From positions 63,396-127,395 of the forward strand of contig NZ_JAAZSQ010000003.1 in NCBI RefSeq assembly GCF_012395835.1: 64,000 nt of DNA, in the 5' to 3' direction. The notes beneath the pieces are model-generated. The model searched no databases. It had not been told where the DNA came from and saw only the letters and a program-made list of their open reading frames with translations. Of this stretch, positions 7,175 to 15,048 are shown in pieces. The position numbers and the translations under genes were made by a program. The DNA is from Arthrobacter mobilis (GTDB lineage Bacteria; Actinomycetota; Actinomycetes; Actinomycetales; Micrococcaceae). Every line of letters starts with the position of its first letter. Position 1 is the first letter of the stretch.

Positions 7175-9349
7175 CTACCGGATCCGTGCGGGGTCCAGAT
7201 CGATCCGGCGCAGCAACTGGGCGTTCAGCGCCACCACGATGGTGGATACGGACATCAGCACGGCGGCCGCTGCCGGGGAGATGGCGACGCCGGCGAAGGC
7301 CAGCACACCGGCGGCCAGAGGCACAGCCACGACGTTGTACCCGGTGGCCCAGAGCAGGTTCTGGACCATCTTGCGGTAGCTGGCCCGCGACAATTCGACC
7401 ATGGCCAGCACCGAGCGCGGGTCATTGCCGGCCAGCACGACGCCGGCCGATTCCACCGCAACATCCGTACCGGCGCCGATCGCGATTCCGACGTCGGCAC
7501 GGGCCAGGGCAGGGGAGTCGTTCACTCCGTCGCCGACCATCGCCACCTTCAGGCCGCGCTGCTGCAGTTCGGAAACCTTCTTGTCCTTGTCCTGCGGCAG
7601 GACTTCGGCAAAGACCTCGTCGATGCCCAGGTCCCGGCCCACGGCGGCGGCCACCTGGTGTGCGTCTCCGGTGACCATGGCGACCCTCAGGCCCCGTGCC
7701 TGCAAGGCCTTCACTGCGGCACGTGATTCGTCGCGGACCTTGTCCTCGAGCGCGAGCGCGCCGACTATCCGTCCGTCGCGCACTACGTGCAGGACGCCCG
7801 CGCCGCGGTCCAGCCATGCCTGGACGTCCGGCGCAATGTCCGGCGGTGTTGCGAGACCGAACTCGCGGAGCATGTTCGGCCCGCCCACCGCAACGTCCGA
7901 GCCGGCGACCGTGGCACGCACGCCCCGTCCGGTCATGGACGAGAAACCGGAGCCGGCGAGCCCGAGCCGGAGCGCATCCTGGTTCTGCCCGGCGGCCTGT
8001 ACGATGGCACGGGCCACCGGGTGCTCGCTGTCGGATTCGACGGCGGCGGCCAGTGCCAGCAGTTCCGCGTCCGTGACCGGTGCGACGGCGGCGGTCCCGG
8101 TGACCACGTGTGTGCCTTCGGTCAGGGTGCCGGTCTTGTCGAACAGGACCACATCGACGGTGCGCATCCGTTCCAGCGCCATGCGGTTCTTGATCAGCAC
8201 GCCGGATCGGGCTGCACGCTCGGTAGAGATGGCGATCACCAGCGGGATGGCCAGCCCCAGGGCATGCGGGCAGGCAATGACCAGCACCGTCACGGTCCTC
8301 ACCACCGCATCGCCGAGGACGCCCAGCAGCGTCCAAGTGGTGAACGTGACGATGCCGGCGGCCACAGCGAAGTAGAACAGCAAGGCCGCGGCGCGGTCCG
8401 CCAGGGCTTGGGCCCGGGAGGAGGATGCCTGGGCTTCGGCGACCAGACGCTGGATCCCGGCCAGTGCCGTGTCCCCGCCGACTGCGGTGACTTTGACCCG
8501 CACCGCGTTGTCCGTGGCCACCGTGCCGGCGACCACCGGATCCCCCGGGCCCCGGCCGACCGTCCTGGATTCACCGGTAATCATTGATTCGTCGAATCCG
8601 GCCTCGCCCGCGATGATTTCGCCGTCGGCAGGTACCCGGGCACCGGAGCGCACCAGCACAACGTCGCCGGCCGCCAAGGCGCTGGTCGGTACCGCGGTGA
8701 CGGCGCCGTCGTCGTCCACCTTCTCCGCCTCGTCCGGCAGCAGGGCCGCCAGAGCGTCCAGCGCCCCTTGGGCGGAGCCGAGGGCGCGCATCTCCATCCA
8801 GTGGCCCAGCAGCATGATGACGATCAGCAGCGCCAGTTCCCACCAGAAGTCCAGGTTGAACCCGCCAATGCCCAGCGTCGTGGCCCAGGAAGCAACGAAG
8901 GCCACCGTGATGGCCATGCTGATGAGCAGCATCATGCCCGGCTGGCGCGACTTCAGTTCCTTCCAGCCGCCCTTGAGGAAGGGTGTGCCGCCGTAGCAGA
9001 AAATCACGGTCCCCAGCACGGGAGGTATCCAGGCAGAGCCGGGGAACCGGGGCAGCTGATAGCCGAGCAAGTGGGCGAACATCGGGCTGAAGAGCACGAC
9101 CGGGACGGACAGGACCAGGCTCAGCCAGAATTTGCTCCTGAACATGGCCGTGCTGTGCCCGGCATGCTGGCCGTGCCTGTGGACGGCGTGGTCCTCGTCC
9201 ACGGCGCCGGCGGCGGAGCGCCCATGGCCGTCTGGCATCGCCTGCCCGTGCATGCTGTGGTCCATGGTGCCGTGTCCTGAATGTACGCGGCCCTGTTCGC
9301 TGCCGGTTACCGGAGGATGGTCATGTCCGCTGTCGCGGGGGCTGTTCAT
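7175..9349 (-). CDS. Heavy-metal P-type ATPase, CPH (CopB-like) type
   Basis: A 724-residue P1B-type ATPase exporting copper. The first 75 residues are His/Met-rich (HDHPP, HSGHGTMDHSMHGQAM, HRHGQHAGH) in place of CxxC metal-binding domains. The membrane core has the metal-site motif VIACPHALGL: CPH rather than CPC marks the CopB/P1B-3 subgroup. The phosphorylation site DKTGTLTEG, TGD and GDGVNDSPALA hinge are all present. The ATG at 9349 is preferred because AAAGGA lies just upstream, although the frame is open to 9571. It probably shares transcription with the DUF305 lipoprotein. Confidence 0.93.
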   Translation of the reverse strand: MNSPRDSGHDHPPVTGSEQGRVHSGHGTMDHSMHGQAMPDGHGRSAAGAVDEDHAVHRHGQHAGHSTAMFRSKFWLSLVLSVPVVLFSPMFAHLLGYQLPRFPGSAWIPPVLGTVIFCYGGTPFLKGGWKELKSRQPGMMLLISMAITVAFVASWATTLGIGGFNLDFWWELALLIVIMLLGHWMEMRALGSAQGALDALAALLPDEAEKVDDDGAVTAVPTSALAAGDVVLVRSGARVPADGEIIAGEAGFDESMITGESRTVGRGPGDPVVAGTVATDNAVRVKVTAVGGDTALAGIQRLVAEAQASSSRAQALADRAAALLFYFAVAAGIVTFTTWTLLGVLGDAVVRTVTVLVIACPHALGLAIPLVIAISTERAARSGVLIKNRMALERMRTVDVVLFDKTGTLTEGTHVVTGTAAVAPVTDAELLALAAAVESDSEHPVARAIVQAAGQNQDALRLGLAGSGFSSMTGRGVRATVAGSDVAVGGPNMLREFGLATPPDIAPDVQAWLDRGAGVLHVVRDGRIVGALALEDKVRDESRAAVKALQARGLRVAMVTGDAHQVAAAVGRDLGIDEVFAEVLPQDKDKKVSELQQRGLKVAMVGDGVNDSPALARADVGIAIGAGTDVAVESAGVVLAGNDPRSVLAMVELSRASYRKMVQNLLWATGYNVVAVPLAAGVLAFAGVAISPAAAAVLMSVSTIVVALNAQLLRRIDLDPARIR

Positions 9350-10176
9350 GGTGTTCCTTTGTTTGTTCCCGGCAATGCGGAATGGCCGGGACCGGGTCAG
9401 GATCCGTCGAGGGGGTAATCGGCAGCCCCGACGGCGGTGCACATGGACGAGGACGGCAAGGGCCGGCTGCTCATGGCAACCTGCTCGGCACAGGTACTGA
9501 GTCCGCGGCGTTTGGAAGCGCCAGGTGCCTTGAGATGGCACTTCGCCTGGCCGCACAGCGGGGACCTTCACTGCGTTTGCCCGGTCCGGTTCGGTTGGGC
9601 CGGGCTGTGACGTGGTGTTCCGGTAGCTTCGAGACTATACCCCTATGGGGTATATGTCAACGGAGTCATGACAGGTCCTCGGGTCCAAGCCGATAGGTAG
9701 CGTCGGGACCGTTAAGCACTCTGCGGGCTTCGAACAGACGGGCCTGGTTGAGTGAGGAGCCCGGAACGGGGCGGCTGCGTGGTGGTGCTGGAAGGGGCCG
9801 GGGAGGACGATCCGGGCGCGCTCGCGGTCCTGCTGCGGTGCCGGCGGTCATTCGTGCGCAGGGGAATCCAACCACGAAGCCTGACATCCTCGAGGACCCG
9901 GAAATACGGCCCATGGACGAACTCTGACCAGCGGTGCTTCCTCATCCAAGGCCGGCACGTACTCGGAAAACCCGATGCCGCGCCCACCAGCATTTCGTCC
10001 CGGAGGAAAACGTGAGGATGCTTTACTAGTCCGGCCCCAACCAAGTCAGTTTGCAGCCGGACATCCGGTCGCAGGCACCCCGAATCTTGGTGCGCCGATC
10101 CGCTCGCCCCTGCCGCTGCAGCACGCCTGCCTGTCACCAGCTGCCCACCGCATGATGAAGCGAGTTCTGTCCGGGG
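9350..10176. other. Gap with copper promoter and possible gene remnant
   Basis: These 827 bases hold the copper ATPase promoter (9632-9660), a leader of about 275 bases in the ATPase frame, and, beyond it, no gene I can defend. Minus-strand frames at 9666-9914 and 9712-10137 contain protein-like patches (around MRKHRWSEFVHGPYFRVLEDVRLRGW and LNQARLFEARRVL) spread over two frames with no ribosome site, so a decayed gene is possible. Confidence 0.4.
9632..9660 (-). promoter_or_regulatory. Copper promoter with CsoR-like operator
   Basis: On the minus strand, TTGACA (9660-9655) and TAGTCT (9637-9632) are spaced by 17 bases; TATAGT (9639-9634) is an alternative -10. The spacer is almost filled by a perfect inverted repeat, TATACCCC-TAT-GGGGTATA on the plus strand (9636-9654). 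This matches the ATACCCC/GGGGTAT type of CsoR operator, so repression by a copper-sensing CsoR is the obvious reading. No csoR gene is in the window. Confidence 0.72.
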
Positions 10177-10665
10177 CTACGCCGATGTGAAGTTGACCTC
10201 GACGTCGTTGGGGTTGCGCAAGGCGAGGTAGACAGGGCAGCGCTGCAGCCAGGCCTGCTGCATCGCCTCCACGCGGTCCGCCGGGCTTGTCGACGACACC
10301 TTGATCTCAATGCGCAGCTGCTGCAGGTCGGGTCCGGCACCCTCGACGCCCAGAAGGCCCGCGAGGCTTGTGTTGCAGCTTGCCGTGGCACTCAGCTCGG
10401 TGATGTCCACATCAAACTGGGGAGCGAGGGTGTCGCTGATGAAGACCACGGCGCATCCGGCCAGGGCACCGAGCAGATATGCCGTGGGGCTGGGTGACTC
10501 ATTGCGTCCGCCGACCGGCTGCGGCAGGTCGGTCTCCCAGCTGAACGGGCCGGCGGCCAGCCGGGTGCGGCCCTCGGCCAGCGTCGCAGTCACCTTGGGT
10601 GAAATCTGCCCGGCTGCGGGGTCGGCGGTAAACCGCTCGATGGACTCACTGAGGGCGGTGTTCAT
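10177..10665 (-). CDS. OsmC family protein
   Basis: A 162-residue OsmC-like peroxide reductase family protein. Both family cysteines are visible: one in YLLGALAGCAVVF on the central helix and one in LQRCPVYLALRNP. In characterised members (OsmC, Ohr, YhfA) these form a reactive thiol pair that reduces hydroperoxides. The N-terminal WETDLPQPVGGRNESPSPTAYLL resembles the YhfA/OsmC group more than Ohr. AGGAGGAGAC precedes the ATG. It stands alone, with a gap on both sides. Confidence 0.88.
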   Translation of the reverse strand: MNTALSESIERFTADPAAGQISPKVTATLAEGRTRLAAGPFSWETDLPQPVGGRNESPSPTAYLLGALAGCAVVFISDTLAPQFDVDITELSATASCNTSLAGLLGVEGAGPDLQQLRIEIKVSSTSPADRVEAMQQAWLQRCPVYLALRNPNDVEVNFTSA

Positions 10666-10807
10666 GTCTCCTCCTGATGGTCAGGCCTCGGCGCCTGGAT
10701 ACCCCGGACAACGCCAGTGTGCAGCCGGGCGTACGGACACCGGTACCCCCAATCTAGGTGAGCGATCCGTGCCGCCCGCATACATAGGGGTCAGCGGGCA
10801 ACCGGCT

Positions 10808-10957
10808 TCAGGGGGAGAAGTGCCGCGGCGCGTAGCCCGACCGCACACGGAGGTGAAGGCGTTCCTGTTTCCGCCTGCGCTTGGCCAGGAGGTGGAGAGC
10901 GACGGGCATGACGGCCGCCGCGATGACGATGATGATTGCTGCAATGTCCAGGGACAT
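10808..10957 (-). CDS. 49-residue membrane miniprotein
   Basis: A short open frame with a good ribosome site (AAGGAG, 6-11 bases before the ATG at 10957). The product opens MSLDIAAIIIVIAAAVMPVA, one transmembrane helix from about residue 4 to 24, followed by a very basic stretch (KRRRKQERLHLRVR) that would be cytoplasmic. The composition is that of a real single-pass miniprotein, unlike the overlapping frames. No family is recognised. Confidence 0.6.
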   Translation of the reverse strand: MSLDIAAIIIVIAAAVMPVALHLLAKRRRKQERLHLRVRSGYAPRHFSP

Positions 10958-11540
10958 CGGCTGCTCCTTGCATCGGGTGTTGGTAGGGTACGCGCGGCGA
11001 GGCCGGTCCTGCTGGTCGACACGCGGTGTGGACCCAGGTCCGCAGCACCCGCGGTCAAAGTTTTCTTCCGGTGGCGGTGCTCCTTGACGGTGATGGCGCG
11101 CAACGATCGCGGCGCAGCGGATTCAGCGAGGGGCACAGACTTTCGGCCGGTCCCTGGCAGGGGGCGGACGGTCCGGCCTCTGTCTGCGGGCGGAAATGGA
11201 AAAAAGGCCGGTCATGGGACCGACCTTCGAGGGCTGTTGGTCGAAGCCTCCGCCGCCGCCGGAGCTGCCTTCGCAGCTTCCGCCATCGGAGGCTGCGAAG
11301 ATGCCCGAAGCCGGGAAATCCGGTGATAAGTCCGACGAGCTGCCGGGGTTGCGCAGACGGTGAGGCGTTGCCCTTCCTGGACGACCCCGTCCGGACTCGT
11401 GCGTCGAGGGATGGTGCATCTGTGAGGCCATCGGAAGACTATGCACCCGGAGTCCGCGACGGCGGTTCATTTTGGGCCTCGCGTGGGCGGCAGGCAAAAG
11501 AAAACCCCGGAAATCCTTGGATTTCCGGGGTTTTTCCCTG
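10958..11540. other. Gap upstream of the miniprotein
   Basis: This 583-base stretch without a gene ends in the tRNA terminator. On the minus strand, 11196-11224 forms a second hairpin-plus-T6 terminator-like element (arms around GGTCGGTC and GACCGGCC), which suggests that a short transcript may end there. No coding frame inside it is convincing. Confidence 0.4.
11501..11534 (-). terminator. Terminator of tRNA-Leu
   Basis: Sixteen-base arms AAAACCCCGGAAATCC and GGATTTCCGGGGTTTT pair perfectly, with a T-rich run following on the minus strand. It starts 7 bases beyond the 3' end of the tRNA. Confidence 0.88.
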
Positions 11541-11624
11541 TGCGCGGAGGGGGACTTGAACCCCCACCCTCAATAAGAGGACTAGCACCTCAAGCTAGCG
11601 CGTCTGCCATTCCGCCACCCGCGC
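11541..11624 (-). tRNA. tRNA-Leu (GAG)
   Basis: An 84-base class II tRNA. On the minus strand it begins GCGCGGGTGGCGGAATGG. The anticodon stem-loop CTAGC-TTGAGGT-GCTAG gives anticodon GAG, a long variable arm (CCTCTTATTGAGG region) follows, and the T arm is GGGGGTTCAAGTCCCCC. The acceptor pairs GCGCGGG with TCCGCGC, leaving discriminator A. CCA is not encoded. Confidence 0.95.
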
Positions 11625-11822
11625 AGGTGTCGATTCCGATGGGACCGGCTGGGCCTTTTCCCTCGAAAGCAGCGAGAAAAACTCTAACACGTTTTTGGGA
11701 AAGTGCTTAATCGGGCAGGTGTGTGGCCGGTCACGGTCCCGGCCGGTTCCCGCCCCTCACAGGTTCAGGGCGGGGCCCTCGGCGGCTAGGCTGGGGTCCT
11801 GACCCAACGCCGAGGAGAAGCC

Positions 11823-13127
11823 ATGACTGTACCGTCCCCCGCGGAGGAAGTTGTCCGCATCTGCCAGGACCTGATCCGGTTCGATACCTCCAATTTCGGG
11901 GACAACGAGGGCCCGGGGGAGCGGGCGGCGGCCGAATACACTGCAGGGCTGCTGGCGGAGGTTGGTCTGGCCGCAGAGGTATTCGAGTCCAGCCCCGGCC
12001 GGGCCTCGGTGGTAGCCCGGATGGAGGGACAGGATCCATCCGCGGGGGCCCTGGTGGTGCACGGCCATCTGGATGTTGTGCCCGCGCAGCGGCAGGACTG
12101 GTCGGTGGACCCGTTCGCCGCCGAGGAGAAGGACGGGCTGATCTGGGGCCGGGGGGCGGTGGACATGAAGGACATGGACGCGATGATCCTCTCCGTGGTC
12201 CGCCATCTGGCCCGCACCGGGGCGAAGCCGAAGCGCGACCTCGTCATCGCATTCTTCGCCGACGAAGAGGCCGGCGGCACCTACGGAGCGCGGTGGGCGG
12301 TGGAGAACCGGCCGGAACTTTTCGACGGCGCGACGGAGGCCATCTCGGAAGTGGGAGGCTTTTCCTCCACCCTCGGCGGCCGCCGGGCATACTTCCTGCA
12401 GACGGCGGAAAAGGGCCTGGCCTGGCTGCGCCTGGTGGCCCAGGGCCGGGCCGGCCACGGTTCCCAGCTGAGCGAGGACAATGCCGTCACCAACCTGGCA
12501 CGCGCCGTCGCCCGGATCGGCGACTACCGGTGGCCGATCGAGCTAACCGACACCACGCGCAGGTTCCTCGACGGCGTCACCGAACTCACCGGCGTCGTTT
12601 TTGATCCGGATGATCCGGACGTCCTGCTCAAGGAACTCGGCTCGGTGGCCCGCTTTGTCGGTGCCACGCTGCAGAATACTTCCAACCCGACGGTGCTTCG
12701 TGCCGGGTACAAGGACAATGTGATCCCGGGGCTGGCCGAAGCGCGCATCGATGCCCGGCCCTTGCCGGGCCAGGACGAACTGGTGCTGTCCCGGATCAAG
12801 GAACTGGCGGGTGAAGGCATCGAGGTCAGCTACGTCCACAACGACATTGCGCTGGAGGCGCCGTTCTCCGGGAACCTGGTGGACGCAATGGTGGATTCGC
12901 TGCGCGCGGAGGACCCGGACGCCGTCGTCCTGCCCTACACCCTCTCCGGAGGAACGGACAACAAGGCACTGCACCGGCTGGGAATCACCGGCTACGGCTT
13001 CGCACCGCTGCAGCTGCCCGAGGACCTGGACTTTACCGGAATGTTCCACGGGGTGGATGAGCGCGTGCCGGTCGAGTCGCTCAAGTTCGGCACCCGGGTG
13101 CTGCACCGACTGCTGACTACCTACTAG
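11823..13127 (+). CDS. M20 family zinc metallopeptidase
   Basis: A 434-residue M20/M25/M40 dizinc peptidase of the ArgE/DapE/CPG2-like family. Motifs in order: VVHGHLDVVP (metal His and catalytic Asp), WGRGAVDMKD (bridging Asp), FADEEAGGTYGA (catalytic Glu pair), DARPLPGQ (metal ligand) and the late SGGTDNKALH. A lid/dimerisation domain lies in between. The substrate is not predictable; the mycobacterial homologue near the same cluster is annotated as a DapE-like peptidase. GAGGAG precedes the ATG. Its stop codon lies in a 16-base tandem duplication. Confidence 0.92.
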   Translation: MTVPSPAEEVVRICQDLIRFDTSNFGDNEGPGERAAAEYTAGLLAEVGLAAEVFESSPGRASVVARMEGQDPSAGALVVHGHLDVVPAQRQDWSVDPFAAEEKDGLIWGRGAVDMKDMDAMILSVVRHLARTGAKPKRDLVIAFFADEEAGGTYGARWAVENRPELFDGATEAISEVGGFSSTLGGRRAYFLQTAEKGLAWLRLVAQGRAGHGSQLSEDNAVTNLARAVARIGDYRWPIELTDTTRRFLDGVTELTGVVFDPDDPDVLLKELGSVARFVGATLQNTSNPTVLRAGYKDNVIPGLAEARIDARPLPGQDELVLSRIKELAGEGIEVSYVHNDIALEAPFSGNLVDAMVDSLRAEDPDAVVLPYTLSGGTDNKALHRLGITGYGFAPLQLPEDLDFTGMFHGVDERVPVESLKFGTRVLHRLLTTY

Positions 13128-13152
13128 AGGAGTGGCCTACTAGAGGAGTGGC
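13121..13152. repeat. Tandem 16-base duplication over a stop codon
   Basis: CTACTAGAGGAGTGGC occurs at 13121-13136 and immediately again at 13137-13152. The first copy contains the final Tyr codon and the TAG stop of the M20 peptidase gene. Confidence 0.9.
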
Positions 13153-13193
13153 GCGCTCCCGCAGTGCCGGCCTCGCCGCCCGTTCGCGGCCTG

Positions 13194-13233
13194 CCCCGCA
13201 CGCTCCGCGCGCGGGGACCCCGGGCCGCTCTCT
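13194..13233 (+). repeat. Dispersed 40-base repeat, copy 1
   Basis: CCCCGCACGCTCCGCGCGCG continuing to 13233. The minus strand at 45967-46006 matches in 36 of 40 positions. The core can fold (CCCCGC against GCGGGG). Both copies lie just beyond a gene's 3' end. Confidence 0.6.
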
Positions 13234-13279
13234 GGCGGGACCCTCGCACTGACCACTCTACGACCGGGAAGGGAGGCCG

Positions 13280-14434
13280 ATGGCCAGGGTGGAGGAACTG
13301 CTCGGCGACGAACTGCTGGAGGCGATCCGGGGCCGGGCCGCCGGCTACGACGAGGCGAACAGCTTCTGCCACGAGGACCTGGCCGAACTGCAGGCTGCCG
13401 GCTACCTGAAGATGTTCGTGCCCGCGGAGTGGGGCGGGTCCGGCTACCGGCTGCAGGACGCTTCGCGCGCCCAGCTGCGGCTGGCCACGGCGGCCCCGGC
13501 CACCGCGCTGGCGGTGAACATGCACCTGGTCTGGACCGGGGTGGCCCGGGTGCTGCAGGCCCGCGGGGACCAGTCCCTCGAATTCGTGCTCCGCGAGGCC
13601 GGGCAGGGGGAGATTTTCGGCTTCGGGGTCTCCGAGGCGGGCAATGACCAGATGCTCCTCGACTCGCGGACCGTCGCCGCACCCCAGGAGGGCGGCGGCT
13701 ACAGCTTCACCGGCACCAAGGTGTTCACCAGCCTGTCTCCGGCCTGGACGCGGCTGGGGGTGTTCGGCCGGGACGACACCGGGGCCGGCCCGCAGCTGGT
13801 CTGGGCGTTCATCAACCGGCAGGCGCCGGGCTACACCATCAAGGATGACTGGGACACCTTGGGCATGCGGGCCAGCCAGTCCTGCACCACGGTGCTGGAG
13901 GGCGTGGCGGCCGACCCGGACCGGGTGTTCCGCAAGCTGCCGGTCGGCCCGAACCCCGACGCCTTGATCTTCGGGATCTTCGCCACCTTCGAGGTCCTGC
14001 TGGCCTCCGTGTACGCCGGAATCGGGCAGCGGGCGGTGGAACTGGCCGTGGACGCGGCGCAGCGGCGGATGTCCCTGAAGACCGGCAGGAGCTACGCCCA
14101 GGACCCGGACATCCGCCGGCATGTGGCCGGGGCGGCCCTGGCCATGGACGGGCTGTACCCGCAGCTGGAATCCATCGCCCGGGACGTGGACGACCTGGCG
14201 GACCACGGCAGTTTCTGGTTCGCGAAGCTCGCCGGGGTCAAGATCCGCGCGACGGAGACCGCCAGGCAGGTCGTGGAGCTGGCCCTGCGGACCGCCGGCG
14301 GGTCCGCCTACTTCCGCGGCAGCGAGCTGGAGCGGCTGTACCGGGACGTGCTGGCCGGTCTCTACCATCCCTCGGATGACGAGTCGGCACACGCTACCAT
14401 TGCCACCGCCTGGCTGGGTCCGCCCGAGGACTGA
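13280..14434 (+). CDS. Acyl-CoA dehydrogenase family protein
   Basis: A 384-residue flavoprotein of the acyl-CoA dehydrogenase fold: N-terminal helical domain, central beta domain (GFGVSEAGNDQ, then FTGTKVFTSLSPAWTRLGVF) and C-terminal four-helix domain. The usual FAD-contacting region TETARQVVELALRTAGGSAYF is near the C-terminus. The canonical catalytic Glu of medium-chain enzymes is not obvious at its usual place, so a relative acting on other thioesters or a monooxygenase-type member is possible. AAGGGAGG supports the start. Confidence 0.85.
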   Translation: MARVEELLGDELLEAIRGRAAGYDEANSFCHEDLAELQAAGYLKMFVPAEWGGSGYRLQDASRAQLRLATAAPATALAVNMHLVWTGVARVLQARGDQSLEFVLREAGQGEIFGFGVSEAGNDQMLLDSRTVAAPQEGGGYSFTGTKVFTSLSPAWTRLGVFGRDDTGAGPQLVWAFINRQAPGYTIKDDWDTLGMRASQSCTTVLEGVAADPDRVFRKLPVGPNPDALIFGIFATFEVLLASVYAGIGQRAVELAVDAAQRRMSLKTGRSYAQDPDIRRHVAGAALAMDGLYPQLESIARDVDDLADHGSFWFAKLAGVKIRATETARQVVELALRTAGGSAYFRGSELERLYRDVLAGLYHPSDDESAHATIATAWLGPPED

Positions 14435-14456
14435 CGGCCGGGAGGCCGGCAGAGCC

Positions 14457-14690
14457 TCAGACGGTTGCTTCCACGCGCAGGATCCGGCGCCGCAGCCAGT
14501 ACTTGCGGCTGCCGCCCATATACAGCTGCGTGCGCACCAGATCCCACTTCCCGTATTCCGCATGCTCGGTCAGGGCGCGCCGGGCTTCCTTGATGGATTC
14601 GCCCTTGTTGACCGTAAGAATCAGGTACTCGTACTGGCGGGCATAGTCGCGCTCGCGTGCCGGTTCATTGGCCGGAAATTGTTCCCTCAT
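14457..14690 (-). CDS. DUF5703 family protein
   Basis: A 77-residue small basic protein of the actinobacterial DUF5703 family, recognisable by YEYLILTVNKGESIKEARRAL and the central WDLVRTQLYMGGSRKYWLRRRI. Function unknown. GGGAGG precedes the ATG. It is divergent from the acidic protein gene at 14743, and their promoters must overlap in the 52-base gap. Confidence 0.8.
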   Translation of the reverse strand: MREQFPANEPARERDYARQYEYLILTVNKGESIKEARRALTEHAEYGKWDLVRTQLYMGGSRKYWLRRRILRVEATV

Positions 14691-14705
14691 TGCCCTCCCA
14701 TTCTC

Positions 14706-14735
14706 TTCACTTATTCTTCCCGATGCGGCTAACGT
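14706..14735 (+). promoter_or_regulatory. Candidate leaderless promoter
   Basis: TTCACT (14706-14711), an 18-base spacer and TAACGT (14730-14735). The -10 box ends 7 bases before the ATG at 14743, which would then be the transcript's first codon. Confidence 0.6.
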
Positions 14736-14742
14736 CTACTAC

Positions 14743-15033
14743 ATGAGTATTGATCCGCGTGTTGCCCTCCAGTCGCTTACAACCGCCCTCGAGGAGCATT
14801 TGGCTGCTGCTGCCAGCCGGCGCGGTGACGACGATCCTAACGTCGAAGCGGCCTTCTCGGCCATTATGGAAGCCTTCGAAGCCTACGAAGACGCGCTCTA
14901 CGACACCTATGGCGAAGTGACGCCGCTGGTGATCTACGACGAGTCCGCCGAGGAGGAAGAGGAAGAGGAATTCGACGACGCGGACGAGGTCGAGGACCCG
15001 TTCGACGACGATCTGGAGATCGAGGAGAAGTAG
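14743..15033 (+). CDS. Small acidic protein
   Basis: A 96-residue protein with a helical N-terminal two thirds (VALQSLTTALEEHLAAAAS, then AAFSAIMEAFEAYEDALYD) and a strongly acidic tail (EEEEEEEFDDADEVEDPFDDD). Homologues in Arthrobacter have been labelled primosomal protein without evidence I can see. There is no Shine-Dalgarno; a -10 box ends 7 bases before the ATG, so the message is probably leaderless. The acidic tail suggests interaction with basic partners, but that is conjecture. Confidence 0.7.
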   Translation: MSIDPRVALQSLTTALEEHLAAAASRRGDDDPNVEAAFSAIMEAFEAYEDALYDTYGEVTPLVIYDESAEEEEEEEFDDADEVEDPFDDDLEIEEK

Positions 15034-15048
15034 CCCGGGCAGGGCCGG

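Noticed and set aside
9666-10137. Minus-strand frames downstream of the OsmC gene
   Set aside because: They contain a few protein-like patches but in two frames, with no start signal. Recorded as a possible remnant only.
11196-11224. Second hairpin with T6 on the minus strand
   Set aside because: Real as a structure, but no gene upstream of it could be supported, so it is only noted within the gap entry.
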